From the IMG/VR virus record IMGVR_UViG_3300032214_000867, positions 1 to 64,000 of that record: a DNA stretch of 64,000 nucleotides, one strand, 5' to 3'. The notes beneath the pieces are model-generated. The model made no database searches, had not been told where the DNA came from, and saw nothing but the letters and a program-made list of their open reading frames with translations. The stretch is from a virus. Below, in pieces: positions 49,377-56,571 of the stretch (its first letter is position 1; every line of letters starts with the position of its first letter). The translations under genes and the position numbers were made by a program.

Positions 49377-50058
49377 TCTTCATAACTTTTTTAAATTTTA
49401 TGATGAAAAAAATCCTAATCATGTAAAGGCAGTTCAGTGGTTAGAAGATAATTTACCAGTCAAATATCTTGAAGATAATATTGATTGGGCGGAGATTTAT
49501 AGGGGAAAAAAGGGTAATGCTGCAGCAGCATCTACATCAGATTCTGCTTCTGCTCCTGCAGCATCTTCTTCACCTGCACCTGTAGGTGGTGATGATGTTC
49601 CACAAATGGGTATTAAATTAATTAAAGAATTTGAAGGATGCCACTTAAATGCATATCCTGACCCTCTAACTGGTGGACTTCCAATCACAATCGGTTGGGG
49701 ATCTACTAGAGATAAGAATGGACAACCATTCCAAATGGGCGATAGTATCACTCAATCAGAAGCAGATGAATTGCTAATTACCCAGTGTAAGAATCAGTTT
49801 CTTCCTGCACTTCGAAAAATTCCACATTGGGGAGAAATGTCAGATGGAAAAAGAGGCGCTTTGCTCAGCTTCGCTTATAATCTTGGTGCTGGTTTCTACG
49901 GTGGTGATAACTTTAACACTATTACTAAACGCTTGAAGAATAAAGAATGGGACTTAGTTCCAGATGCTTTATATCTCTATCGCAATCCTGGATCTAACGT
50001 AGAAGCAGGTTTAGCACGTAGAAGAAAGGCAGAAGGTGAAGCTTGGAAAAAAGGTTAA
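49363..50058 (+). CDS. Lysozyme, glycoside hydrolase family 24, with targeting module
   Basis: 231 residues. Residues 1-45 repeat the DLHNFFKFYD..NPNHVKAVQWLEDNLP module of the upstream lysin; an alanine/serine linker (about 55-78) follows; then a GH24 domain: MGIKLIKEFEGCHLNAYPDPLTGGLPITIGWG with the E-D-T catalytic arrangement, and GALLSFAYNLGAGF, AGLARRRKAEGEAW. It cleaves peptidoglycan during lysis or as a virion enzyme. GGAGG precedes the ATG at 49363. Confidence 0.9.
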   Translation: MARIDLHNFFKFYDEKNPNHVKAVQWLEDNLPVKYLEDNIDWAEIYRGKKGNAAAASTSDSASAPAASSSPAPVGGDDVPQMGIKLIKEFEGCHLNAYPDPLTGGLPITIGWGSTRDKNGQPFQMGDSITQSEADELLITQCKNQFLPALRKIPHWGEMSDGKRGALLSFAYNLGAGFYGGDNFNTITKRLKNKEWDLVPDALYLYRNPGSNVEAGLARRRKAEGEAWKKG

Positions 50059-50106
50059 CCCTACAAACTCACTAAAATGGACCCTCAAAAGAAAAGAGAA
50101 GCTTGT

Positions 50107-50502
50107 ATGAGCCAAATTATTCGTATTGCGATTTTGGGTTGGTCTGCCGCACTTCTTACGGCAAGTTATGCTGGGGCTCTTGCTAAAATGGACCCAACGT
50201 TTATAGCAACAGTATTTACTGCATCTGCCGCAACATTTGGAATTAATACTATGAAGAAAGGTGGAGATGATGATGACGAAAAAAAGTCTGAAGCAAAAAG
50301 AGAGGAGTTTGTAGAAACACCTCCAACTACTGCTTCCGAAGCAGTAGTTGAACCAGTAGTAGAGGCAGTAGTTGAAGAAACAACTGTTGAAGAACCATTA
50401 GTTCAAACTGGTTATAAAGAAGAAACTTCTCTTGAAGAAAGAGTTGAAGCTTTAGAAGCAAAAGTCGATGAAGAAAAACCCTATTCAAGAGGAGATCTCT
50501 AA
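50107..50502 (+). CDS. Membrane protein with acidic tail, candidate holin
   Basis: 131 residues from ATG 50107 (ATG 50077 in frame gives 141). Two membrane segments (IAILGWSAALLTASYAGALA; FIATVFTASAATFGI) with a short turn, then a charged, valine/glutamate-rich tail ending in a coiled coil (SLEERVEALEAKVDEE). A two-helix hairpin directly after two lysin genes suggests a holin, but the acidic tail is unusual. Overlaps the next start (TAATG). Confidence 0.6.
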   Translation: MSQIIRIAILGWSAALLTASYAGALAKMDPTFIATVFTASAATFGINTMKKGGDDDDEKKSEAKREEFVETPPTTASEAVVEPVVEAVVEETTVEEPLVQTGYKEETSLEERVEALEAKVDEEKPYSRGDL

Positions 50503-50609
50503 TGGCAAAATCTGCTAACAAAGGTAAAAAAGGATCTGCTAATAATAAAAAGCAGAATTCTGGAAATGCAACTGCCAAAAAGGCAAAAAATGGAGGTAAG
50601 AAAAAGTAA
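50502..50609 (+). CDS. Very basic lysine-rich peptide
   Basis: 35 residues, mostly K, A, N, G and S (MAKSANKGKKGSANNKK..AKKAKNGGKKK). Both ends overlap neighbours (TAATG), which supports translation. Could neutralise nucleic acid or be an internal peptide; nothing specific is known. Confidence 0.6.
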   Translation: MAKSANKGKKGSANNKKQNSGNATAKKAKNGGKKK

Positions 50610-50782
50610 TGTTACTGGAAATTTTAATTGCTGGTAATATTATAATCGGACCTAATTTATGTCAAATTGATTTTATTCATAAAGGACAACTTTATACTGT
50701 TGAATACAAATGCCAAGAGAATGGAACACTCCAAAGAGGGAGTGTTGGAACGCTCCAATCCACAATATACTCAAAGCCATAG
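50609..50782 (+). CDS. Small hypothetical protein, hydrophobic N-terminus
   Basis: 57 residues (MLLEILIAGNIIIGPNLCQID...). Hydrophobic start may be a signal anchor; C-terminal half is hydrophilic and overlaps the next gene by 73 bases, so expression is plausible but not certain. Confidence 0.5.
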   Translation: MLLEILIAGNIIIGPNLCQIDFIHKGQLYTVEYKCQENGTLQRGSVGTLQSTIYSKP

Positions 50783-50910
50783 ATAATCACACTCGTCTTC
50801 ATATGGAGACGGGTGATTTTTGGCATGAAGAACAGGCCCAGATGTTGAGAAAGTATGTCAAGGATTTGAAAGTCTGGATTCACAAACAAGAAGGATGGTG
50901 GGATGAATGA
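50710..50910 (+). CDS. Small conserved cyanophage protein
   Basis: 66 residues (MPREWNTPKRECWNAPIHNILKAIDNHTRLHMETGDFWHEEQAQML...), helical, with many aromatic and histidine residues. Overlaps the next gene (ATGA). A recurrent cyanophage protein of unknown role. Confidence 0.7.
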   Translation: MPREWNTPKRECWNAPIHNILKAIDNHTRLHMETGDFWHEEQAQMLRKYVKDLKVWIHKQEGWWDE

Positions 50911-51653
50911 AAAAAATCCTAACAGCAATCGGTTTATCACTAACCTTATCATTTCCAGCAATTGCTGCATCACTTGAACCCAAACAACCAACAGTAAGAC
51001 CTTACAGTTTAGAGGCAATGGGTTGTATGATACTTTTGGAATGTACCGAGGGTATTGAAAAATTATCAGAAGAATCTCAATTCTTAAAAAACCAAGACTT
51101 TGATCCATTTAGAGAAGAAATTGTAAGGATAGTAACTTCTCTTAATAAACTAGAAGTTCCTGTTTACGTCGCACCAGAGAGATATTTTACTCCAAGAACG
51201 GTAGGGTTATATAAACCAAACTATAATCGTTTCTTTATTAATGAAACTCTTCTCAAAGATCCAAGAGAATTTTTAGGAACACTTCGTCACGAAGGTTGGC
51301 ATGTTGTTCAGGATTGTATGGGTGGTGGATTGAAAACATCTTTCATGGCACAAGTTCATCAGGATAGTGAAATTCCTGCTTGGATAATGAAGCAAACAAG
51401 ACTTACTTATGAGTCAATGATGCAAAGTCGTGCTGTTCCTTGGGAGGCAGATGCAAACTGGGCAGAAGAACAATCAAATGTAACTGCTGAAAAGTTAGAG
51501 ATGTGTGCGAAAGGTCCTTTATGGGATCAAATTCGCCCAACACCAATGACTATGGATTGGTTGATTGGTTGTGGATATATGAAACCACAGGAAGGAAAGT
51601 ATCCATATTATCCAAATAAAAAAGTAGAGTATTGTACGGAAGGTAAGTATTGA
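50907..51653 (+). CDS. Exported HExxH metalloprotease-like protein
   Basis: 248 residues. Signal peptide (KKILTAIGLSLTLSFPAIAAS, cleavage about residue 21). TLRHEGWHVVQDCMGG contains HExxH (H128-H132), and PWEADANWAEEQ about 60 residues on could give the third zinc ligand (gluzincin-like). Conserved cysteines suggest disulfides in the periplasm. A role in lysis or remodelling of the cell envelope is inference. Shares its last base with the next start. Confidence 0.7.
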   Translation: MKKILTAIGLSLTLSFPAIAASLEPKQPTVRPYSLEAMGCMILLECTEGIEKLSEESQFLKNQDFDPFREEIVRIVTSLNKLEVPVYVAPERYFTPRTVGLYKPNYNRFFINETLLKDPREFLGTLRHEGWHVVQDCMGGGLKTSFMAQVHQDSEIPAWIMKQTRLTYESMMQSRAVPWEADANWAEEQSNVTAEKLEMCAKGPLWDQIRPTPMTMDWLIGCGYMKPQEGKYPYYPNKKVEYCTEGKY

Positions 51654-51805
51654 TGGATCAGTTTCCCTGGGGAGTTGTAATATTATTGTCTTGCGGTCTT
51701 GCCTTCACCGCATATATCATTTACTACATATTAAAGTTAGCAAACGAGGAGATGAAAGATGAAACATTTAAGTCTGATTCTATCAATCACAAGTCTGAGC
51801 ATTAG
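51653..51805 (+). CDS. Small membrane protein
   Basis: 50 residues with one membrane helix (WGVVILLSCGLAFTAYIIYYIL) and a charged tail. Overlaps the next gene by 47 bases in another frame, an arrangement reminiscent of overlapping spanin genes, though no lipobox is seen. Confidence 0.6.
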   Translation: MDQFPWGVVILLSCGLAFTAYIIYYILKLANEEMKDETFKSDSINHKSEH

Positions 51806-51971
51806 TGCTGCAATTGGTGTGGGGGCATACCTGACTTACCAAAAGGCACAGAAAATCTTAGATAATCCAGAAGCATTTGTTGGTACTGTTGTAGAGAAGC
51901 AGGTTAACAAAGCATTTGAGAAACTACCTATCCCTAAACTAAATAATGGGAGTATTAAGTTTCCTTTCTAA
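51759..51971 (+). CDS. Small exported or membrane-anchored protein
   Basis: 70 residues. Hydrophobic N-terminus (LSLILSITSLSISAAIGVGAYL) then a helical segment (AQKILDNPEAFVGTVVEKQVNKAFEKL). GAGGAG precedes the ATG. Starts inside the preceding membrane gene. Function unknown. Confidence 0.65.
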   Translation: MKHLSLILSITSLSISAAIGVGAYLTYQKAQKILDNPEAFVGTVVEKQVNKAFEKLPIPKLNNGSIKFPF

Positions 51972-52384
51972 TGTCAAACCAAGATCCATACATATATCGT
52001 ATTCGCTCAATCCATAAGGTAGTCGATGGAGACACTATTGACGCTGATATTGATTTGGGGTTCGATATATCTCTTACTAAACGGATTCGCCTTGCTGGTA
52101 TTGATACCCCAGAAAGTCGAACATCTGACGCGAACGAAAAGAAATACGGACTTGAATCAAAAGATTGGTTGAAGAAGCGTTGTGAGAATGCAAAAGACAT
52201 TCTTATCAAGACCGAACTTCCAGATTCCACAGAGAAATATGGGAGAATTATAGGTCACTTGTTTATCAATGGCGAAGAGACTTCTCTGAATAATCAGATG
52301 ATTGTTGAAGGATATGCTTGGAATTATGATGGTGGAACAAAGAAAAAGAACTTTGATGAACTTTTAGCAAAAAGGAAAAAGTGA
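51971..52384 (+). CDS. Thermonuclease-like (SNase) nuclease
   Basis: 137 residues. VVDGDTIDADIDLGFDISLTKRIRLAGIDTPESR, then EKYGRIIGHLF and ISLNNQMIVEGYAW-like LNNQMIVEGYAW: the staphylococcal nuclease fold with its catalytic R-E-R set (RLAG, TPE, YGR). No signal peptide, so it acts inside the cell, perhaps in host nucleic-acid breakdown. TAATG overlap upstream, GTGA overlap downstream. Confidence 0.9.
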   Translation: MSNQDPYIYRIRSIHKVVDGDTIDADIDLGFDISLTKRIRLAGIDTPESRTSDANEKKYGLESKDWLKKRCENAKDILIKTELPDSTEKYGRIIGHLFINGEETSLNNQMIVEGYAWNYDGGTKKKNFDELLAKRKK

Positions 52385-52581
52385 TTTACTTTAATATTGT
52401 TAGACTATTCATCATTATCTGGGCTGCATTGATGATTTCTGCTGTTGAGTCTGTTGCGATTAGAACAGAGGGGCAAGTAGAACTAGAGAGTACAAGTCGT
52501 GATGCCTATTCCAAAGTTCTCATTCTTGCAGTTGGTTCTTTTCTTGGTGATGCTGCTTTTAAGTTAAAGAATAAGAAATGA
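52381..52581 (+). CDS. Small membrane protein
   Basis: 66 residues from a GTG start overlapping the nuclease stop. Two hydrophobic stretches (IVRLFIIIWAALMISAVESVAI; VLILAVGSFLGDAAF) and a basic C-terminus (KLKNKK), a topology compatible with a small holin. Overlaps the next gene by 4 bases. Confidence 0.6.
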   Translation: MIYFNIVRLFIIIWAALMISAVESVAIRTEGQVELESTSRDAYSKVLILAVGSFLGDAAFKLKNKK

Positions 52582-52811
52582 AACTTTTTATCTTAGATGC
52601 ATTAATAGTTTTAAGATTATTAACCAATGATGGTATAATGCTTGAGAATAGAAGACCTATTCCTAAGAAACAACCACCAGAAGTATTTCGTTTTGTTAGG
52701 AGACCCGCACGAAAAGGTAGCAAAAAATCTTTACAATTTGATGTTTCTTTGTTAAATAGTAAAGATTTGTTTAAGGTGTTACACAATGACCACGGCACCA
52801 GCAAAGGATAA
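52578..52811 (+). CDS. Small basic hypothetical protein
   Basis: 77 residues (MKLFILDALIVLRLLTNDGIMLENRRPIPKKQPPEVFRFVRRPARKG...), with a proline/arginine-rich middle. Function unknown. Confidence 0.6.
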   Translation: MKLFILDALIVLRLLTNDGIMLENRRPIPKKQPPEVFRFVRRPARKGSKKSLQFDVSLLNSKDLFKVLHNDHGTSKG

Positions 52812-52920
52812 ACGTAAAGAAGAGAAGGATAATATCTTTCTAGAAATTTTTTATAACGTTTTAGTTCAATTGCCAGCAATGATTGTTGTGTGGATTATTT
52901 CTAAATTTACTTCAGATTGA
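52786..52920 (+). CDS. Small tail-anchored membrane protein
   Basis: 44 residues; charged start (TTAPAKDKRKEEKDN) and one C-terminal membrane helix (LVQLPAMIVVWIISKF). Overlaps the preceding gene and runs 9 bases into the 3' end of the convergent minus-strand operon. Confidence 0.6.
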   Translation: MTTAPAKDKRKEEKDNIFLEIFYNVLVQLPAMIVVWIISKFTSD

Positions 52921-53793
52921 AAACTTAGATGATAATTTTTTAGCAATTTTTTTAGCAGGGGCAAAGAGAGACTTAAATCTTTCTTTGCCTTCTTTTGTGA
53001 ACTTATCTTTGATTACATCGTCAATAATAATTTTATTATCAATCTCATAGAGAGCATTGATTTCAACTTGGTCACGGATATATTGTTCTACATTATCAAC
53101 TTGCTCTACTAAACGAGTTCCTTCTGCTGAGTATTCAAAAACATCTACATGCCCACCTTCTGCTAGGACATAATGTAGAACTGGTTTAACTTGTTTGATT
53201 TTAATTTTAAACTTATTCTTTGTTGCTTCTTTTATAAGGGGTTCTGCTGCATTCTTCAGAGCATTCAGAACTGTTGTTGATGCTATTGTGGCAGCAGTTG
53301 TGACTACTGCGACAGCACCAGCCGTAGCAACAAGAGAAGGGTCAGGTAAATTAATATCGATTCCATTTATAGTAAAGGTTGGAGTAGTAGGTTTGTCTGC
53401 TGGTATCTCTGCTTGTACAGATTGTACTGGAACTTGTACGCTCTGTATAAGTTGTTGTGGTATCTCTGGTGGTTTAGTATCTGGTAATCCTCTTTCTTTT
53501 GGTTTTTCTTCCTGTTTTTGTTTTTCTCTTTCTGCTTTTACTGCAGCATCAAACTCTGCTTGAGTTGGAACATTAATGACTGGATACGGTATTCTTGTAT
53601 TTGGCACATCAACAATAGGAACTTCTAACCCACGAACAACTGGTGCTTCAACATCACGAATTGCTGGTTTCTCTATAGTAGAAATTACAGAGGGACCAGC
53701 AATTTTACTGATGTTTGAATTTGGAACATTAATCGGATTATTTCCGATTATAGGTCTTAAACTAGAATTATCAATTGGTTTTATTGGTTCCAT
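52912..53793 (-). CDS. Hypothetical late protein of the minus-strand operon
   Basis: 293 residues. N-terminal half is proline/valine/isoleucine-rich and probably extended (VEAPVVRGLEVPIVDVPNTRIPYPVINVP). A hydrophobic stretch at about 155-180 (VATAGAVAVVTTAATIASTTVLNAL) may span a membrane, followed by a charged C-terminal domain (FKIKIKQVKPVLHYVLAEGGHVDVFEY). No family recognised. Last gene of the operon; overlaps the one upstream of it by 23 bases. Confidence 0.7.
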   Translation of the reverse strand: MEPIKPIDNSSLRPIIGNNPINVPNSNISKIAGPSVISTIEKPAIRDVEAPVVRGLEVPIVDVPNTRIPYPVINVPTQAEFDAAVKAEREKQKQEEKPKERGLPDTKPPEIPQQLIQSVQVPVQSVQAEIPADKPTTPTFTINGIDINLPDPSLVATAGAVAVVTTAATIASTTVLNALKNAAEPLIKEATKNKFKIKIKQVKPVLHYVLAEGGHVDVFEYSAEGTRLVEQVDNVEQYIRDQVEINALYEIDNKIIIDDVIKDKFTKEGKERFKSLFAPAKKIAKKLSSKFSI

Positions 53794-54355
53794 TTACTAC
53801 GTCCTCAACTCGTGGATATTTCACAACAACATCTGCACAAACTTTGTAGTAAGGACTTTCTGGATGGAACATTACTCCATTCTTATATGCTTCACCACAT
53901 TTTAATAATCTTACGAGTTCAAAATCCAATCTTGCCTTATCAGTTTCTACTTGTTGTCTGGCAATTTCAGTTGCTGCTCTTTTTTTACATAATTCCATTA
54001 GATTTCCATCTAATGGAATATTAAGACCAGCAGAAATTCCCCAGTTACCATTGCGAGAAGCAAAACTTTCTGGATCATCACTATTATTGCCACTGTGCAT
54101 TAAAAATGGAGAAACTGAAAATGTTGCTCCTTGACAACTAACTCCACCACCATAAGTATTTACTGCATATGGACCTTGTAATACCTGAACTGCTTGGTTA
54201 GTTACATTACCAGTAGCAGATGCTGAAGGTCCTGCAATATTCGTATTACTTGGTGCTGGAGTGCTTTGTGCGAATGCAGTTCCAGTTGAAATTATTGCGT
54301 AAAGACAGAGATTGATGTAGTGGTTGATTGAGTTTCTGTAGTGCGATCTATCCAT
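53771..54355 (-). CDS. Exported hypothetical protein of the minus-strand operon
   Basis: 194 residues. A hydrophobic segment ending AISTGTAFAQS looks like a signal peptide (cleavage after about residue 29). The mature part is rich in S, N and G (NTNIAGPSASATGNVTNQAVQVLQG) with two cysteine-containing regions (GGGVSCQGATFSVSPF; MELCKKRAATEIARQQVETDKARLDFEL). Exported, role unknown. Confidence 0.7.
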   Translation of the reverse strand: MDRSHYRNSINHYINLCLYAIISTGTAFAQSTPAPSNTNIAGPSASATGNVTNQAVQVLQGPYAVNTYGGGVSCQGATFSVSPFLMHSGNNSDDPESFASRNGNWGISAGLNIPLDGNLMELCKKRAATEIARQQVETDKARLDFELVRLLKCGEAYKNGVMFHPESPYYKVCADVVVKYPRVEDVVNGTNKTN

Positions 54356-54651
54356 GTTTCTTTAGCCACTCCAGGCCCGAGATAGGTTTCACTGAACTGG
54401 AATGGAGCACCTTGAGTCATAATACTGTAGTTTGCTCCCTGTTGAGGAGTGCCAGGAATGTTAATATTAGTTCCAGTCACAGTATATGATGTGCCAGTTG
54501 TATATTCAACTTGGCGAATTGTTTCTATAACTCTTGTAGTTGATTCTGTAGTTGCATTGATTGTGCCTCTGGTAAAGTTAGGCACAACGGATTCTGCTAG
54601 GGCAGGGCAAGAAAACCCTAGCAGGAATAAACCTGCTAGGATATTTTTCAT
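54292..54651 (-). CDS. Exported hypothetical protein of the minus-strand operon
   Basis: 119 residues. Clear signal peptide MKNILAGLFLLGFSCPALAES. The mature part is T/S/N-rich and beta-like; TVTGTNINIPGTPQQG and APFQFSETYLG align with the first gene of the operon, so the two are paralogues. Overlaps both neighbours. Confidence 0.75.
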   Translation of the reverse strand: MKNILAGLFLLGFSCPALAESVVPNFTRGTINATTESTTRVIETIRQVEYTTGTSYTVTGTNINIPGTPQQGANYSIMTQGAPFQFSETYLGPGVAKETWIDRTTETQSTTTSISVFTQ

Positions 54652-55109
54652 TTGAATACGCTTAATTCAATACTACGTTGACCTGTTGCGGTTGTTCCTG
54701 CACCACCAGCAGTAACAGTAGGAACACCAGTTGGGGATAAGGTTCCTGCGAGAGTTCCTTTTTCACCACCAACTTGAGTTACACTATCTCCATAGAGATT
54801 TGGTGTTCCAATAACACCATTAGTGACTGTTTGGGTTGTTACGGGAGTATCTGCAGCATTAAAACTTTCAGAGAAAGTGAATGCTTGACCTGGAGTATTA
54901 ATATCATAGGTTCCAGCACCACCTACACCACCAAAGGATGTGGATTGGATATTGGTTCCCGACGCTGAATATGAAGCACCGATTCGGGTTGATTGAACTG
55001 CAGCACCATCAACTTTCAATTGTACAGAGTCAGTGATTCTTGATGTGATTTCAGCAGCATTAACTGGGATTGCGAAGAATAACGAAAAGGCTAATAGAAG
55101 TCTTTTCAT
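54648..55109 (-). CDS. Exported hypothetical protein, first gene of the minus-strand operon
   Basis: 153 residues. Signal peptide MKRLLLAFSLFFAIPVNAAE. Mature part is low in charged residues and T/G/S-rich (YSASGTNIQSTSFGGVGGAGTYDINTPGQAFTFSESF), resembling fibre or amyloid-like secreted proteins, an impression only. Paralogous to the next gene. A late promoter on the minus strand lies 29 bases upstream. Confidence 0.75.
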   Translation of the reverse strand: MKRLLLAFSLFFAIPVNAAEITSRITDSVQLKVDGAAVQSTRIGASYSASGTNIQSTSFGGVGGAGTYDINTPGQAFTFSESFNAADTPVTTQTVTNGVIGTPNLYGDSVTQVGGEKGTLAGTLSPTGVPTVTAGGAGTTATGQRSIELSVFK

Positions 55110-55137
55110 TTTCTTATATTGTGATAAACACTACAGC

Positions 55138-55144
55138 TATTTAG
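55138..55144 (-). promoter_or_regulatory. Late promoter CTAAATA, minus strand
   Basis: TATTTAG on the + strand reads CTAAATA on the minus strand, 29 bases before the ATG at 55109, the same spacing as other late promoters here. Confidence 0.7.
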
Positions 55145-55165
55145 CAATAAGTTTCTGTATAGGGC

Positions 55166-55200
55166 TTGACACTTCAAGTGCCCTGGTGCTATGATAAATA
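55166..55200 (+). promoter_or_regulatory. Overlapping early and late promoters of psbA
   Basis: TTGACA (55166), 18-base spacer, TATGAT (55190) for sigma-70; the -10 merges into GATAAATA (55193-55200), a T4-type late motif. AGGGC/GCCCT (55161/55180) forms a hairpin around the -35. Both modes would give a psbA leader of about 165 bases. Confidence 0.75.
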
Positions 55201-55366
55201 CATCAACAACGTTAAGGAATGTAACACTTTCTAATGTTTTGTAACTCCCATTAACCGAGACCTATGGGGAGTATAAATTACGTCTCTCATACCCACAATG
55301 GAGGGTGTTGTGGGGAATACCGTAACCATCCAGACCCCCCTGGACTTTTACTTACCCTTTTAACAA
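55201..55366 (+). promoter_or_regulatory. Structured psbA leader with pseudoknot potential
   Basis: Helix CTCCCAT/ATGGGGAG (55245/55264) has a loop whose GAGAC (55257-55261) can pair with GTCTC (55282-55286), an H-type pseudoknot. CCCACAA/TTGTGGG (55292/55308) and TCCAG/CTGGA (55329/55340) follow. No clear Shine-Dalgarno before the ATG. The PhotoRC-II RNA motif is known upstream of psbA in marine phages and may be this; not tested. Confidence 0.6.
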
Positions 55367-56449
55367 ATGACTGCTTCAATCGCTTCACGCCGTTCTGGCG
55401 AAAACCTCTGGGAACAATTTTGCCAGTGGGTAACTTCAACCGATAACCGCCTTTATGTTGGTTGGTTCGGTGTTCTGATGATTCCAACGCTGCTTGCTGC
55501 TGCTACTTGTTTCATCATCGCATTCATCGGTGCTCCCCCTGTGGACATTGATGGTATTCGTGAACCCGTTGCTGGTTCACTCATGTACGGAAACAACATC
55601 ATCTCTGGTGCTGTTGTTCCTTCTAGCAATGCTATCGGTCTACACTTCTACCCCATCTGGGAAGCTGCTTCTCTCGATGAGTGGCTATATAATGGTGGAC
55701 CGTTCCAACTGGTCGTATTCCACTTTCTGATTGGTATCTATGCCTACATGGGTCGCGAATGGGAACTTTCTTACCGACTTGGTATGCGTCCTTGGATTTG
55801 TGTTGCCTACTCTGCACCCGTTGCTGCTGCTAGTGCAGTGTTCCTGGTCTATCCCTTCGGTCAAGGATCCTTCTCTGATGCGATGCCTCTGGGGATTTCA
55901 GGAACTTTCAACTACATGCTTGTTTTCCAGGCGGAACACAACATTCTTATGCACCCTTTCCATATGCTGGGAGTTGCTGGTGTCTTCGGTGGTTCTCTTT
56001 TCTCTGCTATGCACGGATCTCTTGTCACCTCTAGTCTTGTACGTGAGACGACAGAAAATGAGTCACAGAACTACGGATACAAGTTTGGACAAGAAGAAGA
56101 GACCTACAACATTGTAGCTGCTCATGGTTATTTTGGTCGCCTTATTTTCCAATATGCTTCCTTCAATAACTCCCGTAGTCTTCACTTCTTCCTTGCTGCT
56201 TGGCCTGTAGTTGGCATCTGGTTCACCGCTCTTGGTGTTTCTACGATGGCTTTTAACTTGAATGGTTTCAACTTTAACCAGTCAATTCAAGATAGTCAGG
56301 GTCATGTAATTAATACATGGGCAGACATTCTGAATCGTGGTGGTCTGGGTATGGAAGTTATGCATGAACGTAACGCCCACAATTTTCCGTTGGATCTTGC
56401 TGCTGCTGAGTCAACTCCCGTTGCTCTCACCGCTCCTACCATCGGTTGA
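55367..56449 (+). CDS. psbA: Photosystem II reaction-centre protein D1
   Basis: 360 residues, complete. Five membrane helices; [24 protein letters not shown], the iron/quinone region [21 protein letters not shown] and [20 protein letters not shown] are intact, and the C-terminal processing site [12 protein letters not shown] is present. Phage D1 replaces photodamaged host D1 during infection. MGREWELSY has Glu where low-light forms have Gln (residue 130 in standard numbering, 131 here), the high-light D1 type. Strongly host-like codons and GC. Confidence 0.99.
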   Translation: MTASIASRRSGENLWEQFCQWVTSTDNRLYVGWFGVLMIPTLLAAATCFIIAFIGAPPVDIDGIREPVAGSLMYGNNIISGAVVPSSNAIGLHFYPIWEAASLDEWLYNGGPFQLVVFHFLIGIYAYMGREWELSYRLGMRPWICVAYSAPVAAASAVFLVYPFGQGSFSDAMPLGISGTFNYMLVFQAEHNILMHPFHMLGVAGVFGGSLFSAMHGSLVTSSLVRETTENESQNYGYKFGQEEETYNIVAAHGYFGRLIFQYASFNNSRSLHFFLAAWPVVGIWFTALGVSTMAFNLNGFNFNQSIQDSQGHVINTWADILNRGGLGMEVMHERNAHNFPLDLAAAESTPVALTAPTIG

Positions 56450-56455
56450 TAAATA
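56448..56455 (+). promoter_or_regulatory. Late promoter-like GATAAATA after psbA
   Basis: GATAAATA at the psbA stop, 117 bases before talC with a terminator in between; low confidence. Confidence 0.25.
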
Positions 56456-56470
56456 AATCATTGTCGTGCA

Positions 56471-56493
56471 AAGGATCCTTCGGGGTCTTTTTT
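56471..56493 (+). terminator. Intrinsic terminator after psbA
   Basis: AAGGATCC-TTCG-GGGTCTTT stem-loop (UUCG loop, some G-T pairs) followed by T. Confidence 0.8.
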
Positions 56494-56529
56494 ATTATGT
56501 CTTCAATTCATAACAAAATCTAACACATC

Positions 56530-56571
56530 AGTAAGAACTCATTATAATTAGTGATGAGTTCTTACTTTTTT
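56530..56571 (+). terminator. Strong hairpin with a -10-like box in its loop, before talC
   Basis: AGTAAGAACTCAT/ATGAGTTCTTACT, a perfect 13-bp stem (56530-56566) followed by T's and the talC ATG at 56572. The 11-base loop starts with TATAAT (56543). It could stop read-through while a promoter within it starts talC; the -35 is weak (CTAACA region). Confidence 0.65.

Noticed and set aside
53195-53563. + strand frame of 122 codons inside the minus-strand operon
   Set aside because: Cysteine-rich shadow; the minus-strand genes have overlapping starts, signal peptides and a late promoter.
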